From positions 5,256,635-5,320,634 of the forward strand of contig NW_003101682.1 of assembly GCF_000003855.2 (NCBI RefSeq): a DNA stretch of 64,000 bases. The letters run 5' to 3'. The translations under genes and the position numbers were made by a program. The DNA is from Blastomyces gilchristii SLH14081 (Eukaryota; Ascomycota; Eurotiomycetes; Onygenales; Ajellomycetaceae). Every line of letters starts with the position of its first letter. Position 1 is the stretch's first letter. This document shows, one piece after another, positions 21,560 to 33,427 of this stretch. The notes below the pieces were generated by a model. The model was not told the origin of the DNA. It ran no database searches and saw nothing but the letters and a program-made list of their open reading frames with translations.

Positions 21560-22936
21560 GAATGTTTAATTAATGATAATAATACTCTATAATTTTATAA
21601 ATAATATTGAGTCTCTCAGTCTGAACTTCTACATATCTGAATAATGCAAGAGATATATAATTTGTATATAATCAGTTATTCAGATTATGAATAACTGTAT
21701 TAAATTATCTCTCAAGAATTCTACTGATCTGAGATATTAAATAGTATCAGACACTTTGTCTAAAACTGTAACTATTGTTTCTCTTTCACTTTATAAAAGA
21801 ATTGTAGAAAAGATCTACTGAAACTACTCAATATCTCTGATAGAATCTGATGAGATATAATAATTAACTTCACTATTAATCTCTCTGAGAGTAAGAGTTG
21901 TAGAAATGTTCTGATTATCATGAACTGATTGAGTAAAAATGTAATATTAGAATCTTATAATAAGATAAATACTAATCAAGTCACTGAAGTCTTTCTACAG
22001 AGCTCATTCTATTGAATGTATAAATTGCTGAGATCTATAGTATCAGATTAAGACTGTTAATTCATGAGTACTCTCTGAACAAGAATCTATCAAGTTCTTA
22101 AGATTATATACTATTTATCAACTGTCTATCACTCTGAGACTGATAATGCATCAGAATAGATAATTCAGACTGTAAAGAATTATCTTTATAAGTTCTGCAA
22201 TTACTTATAAGATGATTGATATAATCTTCTTCTATATACAGAGATTACTATCAATGATTGAGATGCTGTCTTAATAGATATAAGCCTGTTCTTTCTTACA
22301 CATTATTATATAAAAGCGTTGAATATTCTAGAGATTACACAGTTCACACTGAATCTCTGCAGTTTAATTCAGATTGTTAATAATATAGTAATAAAGCTCT
22401 GAGATATCTGTGACTGAGTAGAAGTCTTCATGATAAGTACTAAACAAGATTAAGAGAACTGAATTAATATTCACTGAGATCTCACTGAGTAATATAAGAT
22501 AGAAGATCTGATATGATTGAATCTTAAGAATATACAGATTACATACTCATCTCACACACTGAATTATTATTATATAAAGTATAAAGTGATAGAAGTTCTA
22601 AGCAGTTATAACTATTATCTTGACATATTATCAGAGATTTATAATATTTTTCATACAAGCTTGCTTTGCTGTGCTGCTATTAATTCATTCTCTTCTCAAC
22701 TGACTTCTAACTGGCAGTCATCAGAAATCATAGAAGAAGATAATGAACTTGAATAAGAGATTAAAGATATTCTTGATAAGAGATCTCACAGTCATAACTG
22801 ATAATATCTTATGAAATGAGTTAACTATAATTATCTGATCTGAACTCTGAGCTTTATATTATCTAAGACAGCAGCTCTTGACTAATGAGAACTACATATT
22901 TATGACTCTATATTACTTCTAGAAAGAGAGGGTTAA
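21560..22936 (+). pseudogene. Ty3-B1 integrase with C-terminal chromodomain
   Basis: The integrase core is clear at about 22040-22330: a VSDxDC-FMSTL segment (family SDRGxQF), LSTVYHSETDNASE, and QTVKNYLYKFCNYL. The C-terminal part with ITYSSHTLNYYYIKYKVIEV runs open at 22517-22756. A chromodomain follows at about 22741-22915: EIKDILDKRSHSHN, then YLMKWVNYNY with Trp as TGA, then LSKTAALD. This matches the chromodomain pattern (IL-x-R ... YLVKWxGY). The homologous domain in Ty3-B2 lies at about 24925-25110 on the minus strand. Confidence 0.85.
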
Positions 22937-23025
22937 TGTGACAGACTGTGTCTGATCAATTATATAGATTATTTCATTACACTTCACAGATTCTGCTGAA
23001 AGCTTCAATTCTCAGTCACTGATTC
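22937..23025 (+). repeat. 3' LTR of Ty3-B1, left part
   Basis: The first 89 bases of the 3' LTR, beginning TGTGACAGAC. Interrupted by Ty3-A2; the last four bases, ATTC, are the first copy of the target duplication. The remaining part is 60506-60687. Confidence 0.9.
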
Positions 23026-23191
23026 TGTGGTTCGGAAGAACGTACGACCGCCGGATAATAACGCGGCCGCTTCCGAACACGCTTACGAATGTAAAGAGGC
23101 CCTAGCAGCCACTAATTAATTTAGATAATGTATATAAGAAGCCGGCGTACGCCTGTAATCATATGCTAGCTCAAGCAATCTTTGAATCACA
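23026..23191 (+). repeat. 5' LTR of Ty3-A2
   Basis: 166 bp. The outer 60 bases are almost unmutated and GC-rich. A 9-bp inverted repeat, GTTCGGAAG (23030-23038) and CTTCCGAAC (23070-23078), encloses a segment containing GCGGCCGC. A TATATAAG box is at 23131-23138. The inner end is converted relative to the 3' LTR. Confidence 0.92.
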
Positions 23192-24590
23192 TCTGATAGC
23201 ATGTTTAAAAACTGGTGAGAAGCACAGGCTTCTTCAGAACATGATAATTTCATCTATGAAGTGATTCATAGTTATCATGCCAGTGTGATTGTAAAATGCC
23301 TCAAAAGATAGTGTATGAAGAAGCAGTGAGTAGAAGAGCATCTGATTGATACTGCTCTACTTGTTGAAGAAAAACTTCACACTCAGGTAAATGTCACATA
23401 TGCGAATGAATGAGGTGTGAGAAAAGAGATGAGAGCAGTGAATCAGATTCAAAGAAGACTGCTCTCTACTCAGAAGAATAAAAAGAGAGATGATTATCAC
23501 TGAAGTTGTATAATAATAACAGAAATCATATCATAATATAATCATATCATGATATAATCATATTATGATATAATCATATAATAATATAATGATAGACATT
23601 GTATAATTAATGAGAAATCACTGAAATGAACATCTTCTTCAGTTAATATGAATAACACTCTTCTCTGCTATCTGAACTGAAAGATATGCAGAACCTTCTG
23701 AAGAGTTTACTCAAAGTAGTAAGAAAAGCAGCTAGAATCACTGAACTGAAAGTGAAACTCTGTACATGTACAAGAATTCTAAATGAGATTGAGATCTGGT
23801 GTATGCAGTGACAGACTGAGACAGAAGTTAAGTAATAATTGATATTTACTGTGAATCAAGCATTCACTATAAAGAGCTTCATCAACGCAATTATCACTAT
23901 CAAGAAGAATAGAGAAGATCAGATTGTAGACCTGTAATAAGAGATAGAATGTTTACACAGACAGATGATTACATCAAACCTGAAGATCTCATCATAATTA
24001 TTCACAACTTTCTCAGAAGTATACATATCATCTGAGATCACTGCATATAATGAGAATCTAAGCATGAGATATATCAAGCTGAGACATCTGCTGAAGCTAC
24101 TAAGCTTCAATGACAACTGAAAAAATAATTCTGTAATCAGCTGACTAAGTCAGATACAATCATATTATCAGATCAAACATGAACTTACAGATAGATAGTC
24201 AATGAAATTTCAACAAGTCTTAAGATCTGCTGTGTTTCTATGTGAAAAAGCAAAGTCATTATAAATGACTGATGAAAAGATTAATCTCACAGATCTGAAG
24301 CAATATTCATTCTTATAAATATGAAATAAGTTTTTCAAATGAATCTTGCACAACTTTAAGAAAGTGAATATGTGAGACAAGCATTATAAACACTTCACTG
24401 AGTGTAGATAAGTGAGTGATCTTATATCATACTTTACACACTTCAGCTTACACTATCTCACATTGAATGAAGAGCTTTCAACATCTTTCTATTTACAGAT
24501 TTTTATTCATAGTCTTATATCTGAGTTGAGAGTAGAATGAAAATGCTTAACCTTGTAATCAGGCACAGTGAAAGAAGTATACAATATTCT
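23192..24590 (+). pseudogene. Ty3-A2 gag, N-terminal piece
   Basis: Collinear with 3858-5230 of Ty3-A1 but with more stops. It ends at the Ty3-B2 insertion (target duplication ATTCT, 24586-24590). The gag frame continues at 37638. No separate function can be given. Confidence 0.8.
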
Positions 24591-24921
24591 TGTAAGAGGC
24601 CTACGCTGAATAGATCAGTATGATATTGATAGATCTTATATAACAAAGAGAAAAATGTTAAAGAAGGAAAAGAAAGAGAAAGTGTAGAAATCAGTGATCA
24701 GAGTGAATATTTATACATGTATGTGATAGTATATGCAGTGAAGCTTCAGAGTGGAAGAATCTATACGCGTTCATAACAGCCGAGAATCAGTGATTGAGAA
24801 TGGCTGAGAATCAGCATGTACATGTTCAATAGTGAAATGAAAGAATCTATGAAGTGAAGTGAAAGAATCTATGAAGTGTAATGAAATAGTCTATATGATT
24901 GATCAGGCGCAGTCTGTCACA
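24591..24921 (-). repeat. 3' LTR of Ty3-B2
   Basis: 331 bp. The outer edge on the left keeps GGCCTACGCTG, while the inner edge reads CAGTCTGTCACA where the 5' LTR still has CAGCCCGCCACA. Confidence 0.92.
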
Positions 24922-24924
24922 TTC

Positions 24925-26165
24925 GCCTCCTTCTTTCAGAAGCAGTTCTCATCAGTTAAGACCTGCTGTTTCAGATAACACAGAACTCAGAGTTCAGGTT
25001 GATTGATTGTAGCTGACTCATTTCACAAGATATTATCAGTCACAGCCGCGGGGTCTCTCATTGAGAATATTCTCAATCTCTCACTCAAGCTCATTATCTT
25101 CTTCTATAATGTCTGATGACTGTCAGTCAGAAGTCAGGTGAGAAGGGAATGAATCAGTGACAGCATGACAGAGCAAGCTTGTATGAAATATATCATGAAT
25201 CTCTGATAATGTGTCAAGGCAGTAGTTATGACTATCTAGAACTTCTATCACTTTATACTTGATATGACAGTAATCTAGCATATGAGATGAACATGTGATT
25301 TGTATATTCTTAAGATTCAATCATATCAGATTCTCTATCTTATATTGTTCAGCAGAGTCTCAGTGAACATTGATTTGATTCTCTTGATCTTGTTTCACAG
25401 TTGTTATAAAGGTCTCTGCTCAATCACAGACATCTCAGAGCTTTGTTACTATATTATCAGTGATCTGAATCAGACTGCAGAGGTTCAGTGTGAACTGTAT
25501 AGTCTCTAGAAGATTCAACACTTTCATATGATATTCATGTATAAGAAAGAACAGACTTATATCTGTTGAAATAATATCTTGACTGTTGATAGTGATCTCT
25601 GTGTGTAGAAGAAGGTCATATCAATTATCTTGTAGATGATTACAGAACTTACAGAGATAATTCTTCACAGTCTGAATTATCTGTTCTGACACATCATCAG
25701 TCTCGGGGTGATAGGCAATTGATAGACAGTGTGTAATCTTGAGAACTTGACAGATTCTTGTTCAGAGAGTGCTCATCAATTGACAGCTCTGATCTGATAC
25801 TATAGATCTTGACAATTCATGTATCTGATAGAACAGGCTCTGTAGAAAAGCTTCAGTGACTTGTTCAGCATTCATCTTATTACAAGGTTTCAATATTACA
25901 TCTTTACTCAATTGATTCACGATGATCAGAATGTTTCTACAACTCTTACTCTTAGATAGATTGACAGTGAAGTTAATTACTACATCTTACCAGATTCTAT
26001 CAGAGACATTAAGTGATTTCAATAGATCTTTTCTACAGTTCTTTCATAAGATAACAGAAGAACAGTAATTGCAGTTTTAAATGAAGTATCTGATACTGTT
26101 TGATATCTCAGATTAGTAGAACTCTCAGAAGACTATTCTATACAGTTATTCACAGTCTGAATGAC
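24925..26165 (-). pseudogene. Ty3-B2 integrase C-terminus and chromodomain
   Basis: Read from high to low coordinates. The integrase continues from the Ty3-C insertion point through about 25320. The segment 25320-25123 is open (MNLKNIQITCSSHMLDYCHI...), matching Ty3-B1 22517-22756. The chromodomain at about 25110-24925 reads EIENILNERPRGCD, then YLVKWVSYNQ with Trp as TGA, then LSETAGLN. Several GC sites (PRGCD coding) survive near the element end. Confidence 0.82.
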
Positions 26166-26170
26166 TGATC

Positions 26171-26428
26171 TGTAAGAATAAGTGCTCGTAGGCGATTTTT
26201 CGGGTGTTTGCAGCTTGGTGTGATATGTACTGTTAACTACTAGAAGTATTCATGATAAAAAGATAAAATGTAGAGATCAAATGTATAATAGCATTCAAAC
26301 TGAGTTATGAATAGTATTCACAAACTCCAGTCTATATAGTTGTGTGTAGCCAAGAGCTGCTAACTCTATTAATTATGCAAGAGATAGAAATAGAAGTAAA
26401 GAATCTGTAAGAAGTAGAATTTCTTATA
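26171..26428 (-). repeat. 3' LTR of Ty3-C
   Basis: 258 bp. The outer 50 bases keep GCTCGTAGGCG and TTCGGGTG. The inner end has lost all CpG sites that the other LTR keeps. Confidence 0.92.
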
Positions 26429-27342
26429 TATTCTCTTCTCTCTAAGATTTCATCTGCAAAGTCTTTCACTGAGTGACTTCATAGAATCAGCTCAGCACTG
26501 CAGTGATACTCACTAAAAATCCTTTATATCTATAAAAAATCTTAGTGAGGAAAAATCTCTTATTACTATGAAGAGAAAAGAGTCTATCACTCAGTTTCTT
26601 ATTTCATGAGATTCTTTGTAATCTACAGATTCTTCTCTGACTATCACACAGATTCATCTCATATCTTTCATACAGAAGAATTTCAGCTGACTCTTAATCA
26701 TTTTCATAAGATTCTTGTATGATTATTACACAGATTCATCTCACAGATGAATCACTGTCTGTGAGATTATCTCTATTAAAGAGAAACATTTATAAGTTAA
26801 TCTTTCACTCATTCTTATAAATCATTGTTCTTTAACACTGTAGAATTATGAGGAATTTTCCATTCTTTCATTAACTCTGTAGAATTATAGAATCAAGATG
26901 TTCACAGTCTGCAATCACTCTTTATAGTTATATAGAAAGATTCAGATCTGTAATTCATAATCACTCTTTATTTACTAGAGTGATCTGACTGTTTCATAGA
27001 ATCACTCATAGTGTAAGTAAATCTCTCTAGAGTAGTATAAATATCTCAGATCTGTTCACAGAATCTTATCTTCTTTTCTCTTTTTCTGTAACAGCTCTCA
27101 TTCTCATAAACTGTGAGTATTCTTATTTATTCACAAAGTGTTTTCACTCAGATAATAGAGAGAGAGTGTTTCTGACAATATCTGTGTATTAATTCAAGAA
27201 CTTCTTAAGAATAAAAATTTTTTCAATTTCAATATCTTTATAAACAATATCTGACTGCTGCTGAGCTTCTTATAAGCATCTCTGCAACTTCTCTAATCAC
27301 TTTTTACTGGCTGATAAAGCAGGGATATCATCACTTATAACA
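26429..27342 (-). other. Ty3-C 3' untranslated region
   Basis: No coding frame recognised. The sequence contains repeated variants of short motifs such as TCACAGATTCATCTCA and CTGTAGAATTATxGAA between about 26580 and 27000, which look like degenerate local repeats. It leads to the 3' LTR at 26428. Confidence 0.4.
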
Positions 27343-28040
27343 GTGTCTTCACTCTTCTCAGTCTTATCATCACATCTGATCTTCAGGTCAGCAGTCAATC
27401 TCATGCCTCTTTCAGATCAGTCTCTGACTCTAAGCAGCACAGTTCTTCTCTTTGCTGTAAGTCTTCTTATAAGTAATTTCTTACAGATTCTAGCTGACAG
27501 TTCTTATAAAGCTCCTGGTTTTGTCTGTGTCTTCTGCAGCTCTGCAGACCTACAACCACTCTCTCTCTGCCTGCACAATCTCTGAACAGGTATATACAAA
27601 TATGCCTAGGTTCTCTATCAATGATTCTCACGCTGCAGCGCATTTCTGCAATCTCATTGTCAATGAGAGATGAGTCTCCAGGTACTTATAAAATCCGGGT
27701 AATTAAGATAATATAAATGTTATGAATTCATGACAGAAGTTGATCTGAGCAGATAAGCTCTCTCTTCACATTTCAATTATTTTCAGACTGAATACTTCAG
27801 CATAACTGAGGAAGTGAACACAGCTTTATAAGAGATATCTGATCACATATGCAGGCAGTCAGTCTTCAAGACTCTGTCACAACTGTGTATATTCTGATGT
27901 TCAGCTTCTCTGAAGTCTGTGCATTTCTGACAGTCTTTGTGTTAAATACAATAATTATCTGTATCACAGACATGATACTCTCTGCTTCTTTGAAGAGAGA
28001 AATTGATAGTTGTGAGAGAATTGAATATCACAGATATTAA
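27300..28040 (+). pseudogene. Open frames antisense to pol in Ty3-C
   Basis: Function unknown. On the + strand, opposite to pol, 27343-27585 is open for 80 codons and contains PGFVCVFC...LCLHNL, a Cys pattern that could bind zinc. 27849-28040 is open for 63 codons. The local sequence keeps some CC, GG and CG (for example 27600-27710), more than the pol region. Only one copy of this family is present, so the strand cannot be tested by comparison. It is included because two other families have an antisense frame at the same relative position. Confidence 0.4.
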
Positions 28041-28699
28041 GAATATAAGTGTGGATTTTCTTTGTTTTTTCTTTATTAGTCTCTAAATTGTGTTTATGAC
28101 CCTGTTTTTATTTTCCTATTTTTTAGCTTTAATGAGAGTATGATTTCTTCTTCTCTTATATATATCACAGACTGTTTATCTCAGTAGAAACTCATTATCT
28201 TATAGACTAGAGTTTATAAATAACAGTGTTAATATCTTTATCACAATCAGGTTCTTAGCAAAGATTATATCATTTCAGCTTATCAGAATTTACAGTATGA
28301 AAGTCATGTCTCAGCTTCTGCAGATATCTTATCTACTTAGATGATTCTCAAGTGAACTCATTCATCTTGTCAGAATATTCTTATTACTGAATCTTGAATC
28401 AGAGTTTATAATCTTACTTTTCTAAGTTTATAATTTCTTTAATCTGATATTCTCTTTTACTCTCTAGTGCTTTGTGAATAGAGTGATAAGTCATAGAATT
28501 CTCTTCTAAGAATTGCTTATATTCACAGAGTAAGAAGACATGAAAAACATTATATATCTATAACTCAGATAACAGTTTCAATCTGTAAAACTGTAAGCTA
28601 ATTTTCTTCACAATTTTGTAAGACTCTATTTATAAGAGATTCAGCTTCTTACTAGATCTCTGTATAATGATGTTTTCTAAACTCAGTCAGACTCTATTA

Positions 28700-31500
28700 T
28701 CTTTCTTAAAACTCTTTATAATATACTTGAAGTCATAGTATCTCTTCTGATACTCTTAAGTCTTTCTTAAGAATTTACAGACTTTCTTCTAAATCTTCTG
28801 AATTCTCTCAGCCTGTTCACAGATATTATCACACTCTATAGTGTACTCTCACAGATTCATTGAGATTATTTGTGAATAAGTCTCAGTGAGTATCTCAAAG
28901 AGAGTTTTATCTATGCTAACATGCTTTGAGTTATTGTATACAAACTTTATAAGTGATAATTAATACACTCAGTCATTCTGATTGTAATTAATAAAGTACT
29001 ACAGATACTGTTTCAATATACTTATCAGATGTTTTATCTGATTATCTGTCTGTTAGTGAAAAGCTGTGCTTAGATCTTATAAGATCTTTAGTATAGTTAT
29101 CAGATCAGATTAGAACTCTTCTATAAAGATTAATTCTCTGTCTGAGATAATATTCATAGACAACTCATGCAACTGAATCATATCACAGATAAAGATATAA
29201 GTTAAATTCTTTAACTTTAAGTTCTTACAGATGAGTATAAAGTGTGTTATCTTGATAAAGTAATTCACTATCATCAGCACACTGTCAAAGCAGGCATTAT
29301 ATATATTCTTGCTTTCAGAGAGACTTATAAGAGTATTTATTTCTAGCTGTTTTCAAGATTTGTGCAGAATAAGTAGAGAAGTAAGTTCTTCATATAATCT
29401 GAACTGCACTATCTGTGAATTCTGATAAATAGTATAAGAATTTACTATCTTCTTCATAAGTTCTTGCATCTTTAGTCAGAAGTATTTTCTTATAAACAAC
29501 TCATAAGTTCTAGTATCTATAAAATAACTCACTAGAGAAGAGTCATGATACCTTTTAATAAGTTCTATACATAGAAACTCATTTATAAGTATATAAATTC
29601 AGCTCTCTCTTTACAAGAGACTATTTAAGTCTCTTTAATTCTTTATTTCTGCAGAGTTAATCTCTGCTGTGATCAGTTTCTGAATATACTGAGTATATTC
29701 ATTCTTCAGTTGTAGTTCAGACAATCTGAATTGAAGATCTTATAAAGACTTATACTCTGTTTTCTCTTATACTAGATTTTCTACAGTACTTGTCAAAGTT
29801 CACAAACTCTTCAGATTATAGATACTCTTCTCAAGAATTCTTGTAAAGATTCTCAGAGTGTTAACTCTCAGTGTTATAGAGAGTAGTTATACAGACTTCT
29901 TCTCTCTCTTCTTCTTCTTCTCTCATAGGAAATTAAGAGACTCTTCAGTTAATCTCTTTATAACACTTAGTTTAAGCATTCTGTGAAGCTTTTCTGTCTT
30001 CTCTAGTCTCTCTGTATCTGTTATCCTGATCTCTTTAACATAGTCTGATCTGTGAGAGAGTTCATCTGCTGAGTTCTTAGTTTTCTTAATATATTCTATC
30101 TTGAATCAGAACTCACTCAGTCTGTGAGCTCAGTGAATCTGTCACTGTGAGAGTTTCTTGATTGAAGTAAACTATTACAAGCTATCATGATCAGTTCTAA
30201 CAGTAATCAGTGTCATGAGACTCTTAAAGTAGTGATATTAGTGATAGAAGAATTTCACTATTATAAGAAGCTTCTGATTATAAATATTATAGTTAATCTC
30301 TGTGAGTTGCATCTTTCATAAGAAAAAGATCACTGAAACTCAGTTTCTATTTAACTGTAGTTATAAGACTATTTCTGAAATTGTAAAGAAGAAGACATCT
30401 ATCTTTAATCTGATTAAGAGTAAGAGATCAAAGTGAAACAGTATTACTATATCTATAAATATCTATTTTAATCTTATAAAGATCTCATGAGCTTCTGAGA
30501 TAAGAAAGTTCTCACAGTTCTTTCTTCTTAACAATCTTTTTATTCTTCATTTATAAGATAACTTCTTCTTATTTTCATTCTTCAGCATGTCTGTAAGAGT
30601 CAAGAAGATTCTCATAAATACAAAGATAAACTATCTATAGAAATTCACAAAGCTTAGAAAGATCTGAATCTTATAAATACTAGTTAACTCTGATTATAAT
30701 ACAATAGTCTCAATCTGTGAAGATTTCATCTGAATATTATCTATAGTAATTACATATTCTAGAAAATTAATCTGACAGACACTGAAGTTGCATTTTATAA
30801 GCTTAATATACAGTTCTGTCTTATCTAAGATCTTTAATACACTTTGTATATACTCAGTATGTTCTTTCTTCTTCACAGAGTATATTATCACATTATTCAG
30901 ATATATTATTATAAAGACATTCAGATATATACAAAGTGTTTTATTAATAAAAGACTGAAATATTATAAGAGTATTAGTCAGATCAAAAGACATTATTAGA
31001 TATTCAAATAATCTCAGTGTAGTTCTAAGAACAGTCTTTCATTCATTTTCAGACTGTATTCACAGCTGTGTATATACATTGATCATATTCAGTTATATAA
31101 AGATAATAGCTTTTATGAGACAGTTGATTACATTCTCAATCAGAGACAGAGAATAGTAACTCTTTATTATCTTGAAGTTCAGATCACAGTAGTCTACACA
31201 CAATCTGAGATCTTTATTCTTCTTCTTCATGAATATCACAGAGACTTCTACAGAGGTCTGTGAAGATTAGATAAAGTCATTCTTCAGATTCTTCTTTACA
31301 TAGGTCTGTAAGACCTCTGTCTCATGATGAAAGAGCTTATAGATTGATTCTTAGAAGAGTTTCTACTCTTCTATTAAATTTATTATCAGATTCTTCTTAC
31401 AATAAGAAGAAAGCTCAGCTGCCTTTACTGAGCTAAATATCTCTGTGAGATCTCAGTATTTCTCTGATATCTGAAGCTCAGTTTTCATAACTGCAAGATT
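28700..31500 (-). pseudogene. Ty3-C pol: reverse transcriptase, RNase H, integrase
   Basis: Read from right to left. RT: 30993-30694 is open for 99 codons, starting MSFDLTNTLIIFQSFINKTL (family FGLTNAPATFQ) and containing IYLNNVIIYS where YLDD is expected, so the catalytic Asp pair is lost. RNase H: a TDHDSL segment lies near 30220-30180. Integrase: the complement of about 29310-29250 reads NACFDSVLMIVNYFIK, the first catalytic Asp region of the core. Upstream segments near 31100-31400 fit the first half of RT. Many TGA and TAA stops. Confidence 0.8.
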
Positions 31501-33164
31501 CTCAGACATTTACAAAGTTATTATATAGATAGGCTTATCTTCTCTAATCAACTCTGCAGTATCAACTGATTCTATCTCTGTAAGTAAGTCTGTTAACACT
31601 GATCAGAAGTATAAACCTGACTTATAAACAGCTATGTGTAAATTGTGTCTTTGAAGTCATGTAAGTCTCAAGTACATGTTATCTGTGATGTCTATGATAA
31701 TCACAGTTTTTATAAATCTTCTTCAGATTTTAGAGAGATCTTGCAATTCAAAGATAACTCTTATAAGTCTCTCATTTCTCAGATCTGAGTTCTCATATTC
31801 TGTTTATTATAAGAGCAGATTCTCAGTTTTCATCATTCAGCTTATTCACTCTGCAAGCTTTAGAAATACTACAGTGACCTGAGATTCTGAGTTCATCAAT
31901 ACTTTTCATACTTGCAGAGCAGTAGTACTGTGACACAGTCTCTTCTCATAAGTAAGTATTTTCATTGAGAGAGTAACAGATTCAGGTGTCAGCTTCAAGA
32001 CTCTTAAGAAGACTATTACTGACTCTGTCTGTGACTTCTCAAATTTTTATTTTAATATGTTCAGATAGTTTGTGTGAAGATGTTCTGATTTAGAATAGAT
32101 GAAATAGAGTTTCTTTTCCTTGATCTCTCTGTTGTATACTCTGTTTATAGAAGCTTATAAAGCTCTCTCTCTCTGCTCAGTAGTCAGATATGAATCTCTC
32201 TATATTTTATCATCTTTTTCTGATAAATCTGTTCTCTGTTATTCTGACTCTTATAAGATCAGTCAGTAATTCACTCTTCACAGATCTATGACTCTCACAG
32301 TGATCTGTAAGTAATGAATGAGAGTCATCAGTTTCTTCAGAATTAAGAACTTAGAGTCTTACTCAATGAGCTTATTCTGTATATCTTTATTCAGTCTCTT
32401 TATAAATATCATTATTCAGGTCTTGTTTCAGAGCTCTGTTTTCACAGATCTCAATTCATATCACAATTTCATGAAGTGCTGTGAGTAGTCTTTATCAGAT
32501 TTCTCATCTCTTTTTCTAATATTAATAATTACAGTTCAGATGTTCTCTGTTCAGTTTACAGAGTCTCTCAACTTATTCTCTAGATAGATTTTAAGAATAT
32601 ATCAGTGAGATCTCTTATAATCATTCTCTAGATAATTCAGTCAGTTCTTGGCTTCAGTGTAGTAGAGATCTGTTATTATATAGATAACAGCTTCTTTATC
32701 TTTTATATTATACAGCTGAGCTTGTAAGTCAATTTCAAATACAAACTTGTAAAAGCTTTTATAAATTGTGATTTGATAAGTAATCTTAAGTGATCACAGT
32801 TTAAGAAAGTTTCTTTTCAATTTATAAGTATCTCTGAAGATAATGTCTAGAGACTCAGTTCAAGAGTGTTTATAAGCAGTAAGCATTTCTTATAGAAAAA
32901 TAGCTCAATTCTGTAGAAGATGCTTAAGAAGGTTCTTTACTAAGATTGATTTATTTATAAGTTCAGAGAGTTTCTCTGTTGTAGATGTAGAGAATAATAT
33001 TCTGTAAGTGATTAATAAGTTCTCTGAGACTTCTTTTATAAAGATTATTCATGATTCAGATGACTGCTTCTGAGTGTCTGTAGTAGAGTTCACAGAAATT
33101 GAAGTATGTGAGTTTCTAGTTCTTTCAGTCATAATAGGTGATTGCTGACTGACTGAGCTTGAAA
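31500..33164 (-). pseudogene. Ty3-C presumed gag and protease region
   Basis: Position, between 5' LTR and RT on the minus strand, implies gag and protease. I could not identify a zinc knuckle or a DTG/DSG protease motif by eye, so the call rests on layout. No other gene was recognised on either strand. Confidence 0.5.
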
Positions 33165-33422
33165 TGTAAGAATAAGTGCTCACAGGTGATTATTCAGGTG
33201 TTTACAGCTTGATGTAATATATACTGTTAACTACTAGAAGTATTCACAGTAGAAAGATAAAATATAGAGATTAAATGTATAATAGCATTCAAGCTGAGTT
33301 ATGAATAGTATTCGCGAACTCCAGTCTATATAGTTGTGTGTAGCCAAGAGCCGCTAACTCTATTGATTACGCGAGAGATAGGAATAGAAGTAAAGGATCC
33401 GCGAGGAGCGGAATTTCTTACA
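33165..33422 (-). repeat. 5' LTR of Ty3-C
   Basis: 258 bp. The outer (right) 120 bases keep TTCGCGAAC, TTACGCGAG and GGATCCGCGAGGAGCGG, which are all converted in the other LTR. The inner (left) end is converted. Confidence 0.92.
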
Positions 33423-33427
33423 TGATT

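Larger units (their letters stand above)
26171..33422 (-). mobile_element. Ty3-C, full-length Ty3/gypsy on the minus strand
   Basis: 258-bp LTRs at 26171-26428 and 33165-33422, both running TGTAAG to TTCTTACA (TTCTTATA in the left copy). The target duplication is TGATC (26166-26170) and TGATT (33423-33427), differing by one C to T. Inserted in the integrase of Ty3-B2; the paralogous uninterrupted site is in the element at 61174 onward, near 62740. Total 7252 bp. Minus-strand order from the right: presumed gag, RT (30993-30694), RNase H (about 30400-30060), integrase (about 29400-28700), then a region open on the + strand. Confidence 0.92.
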
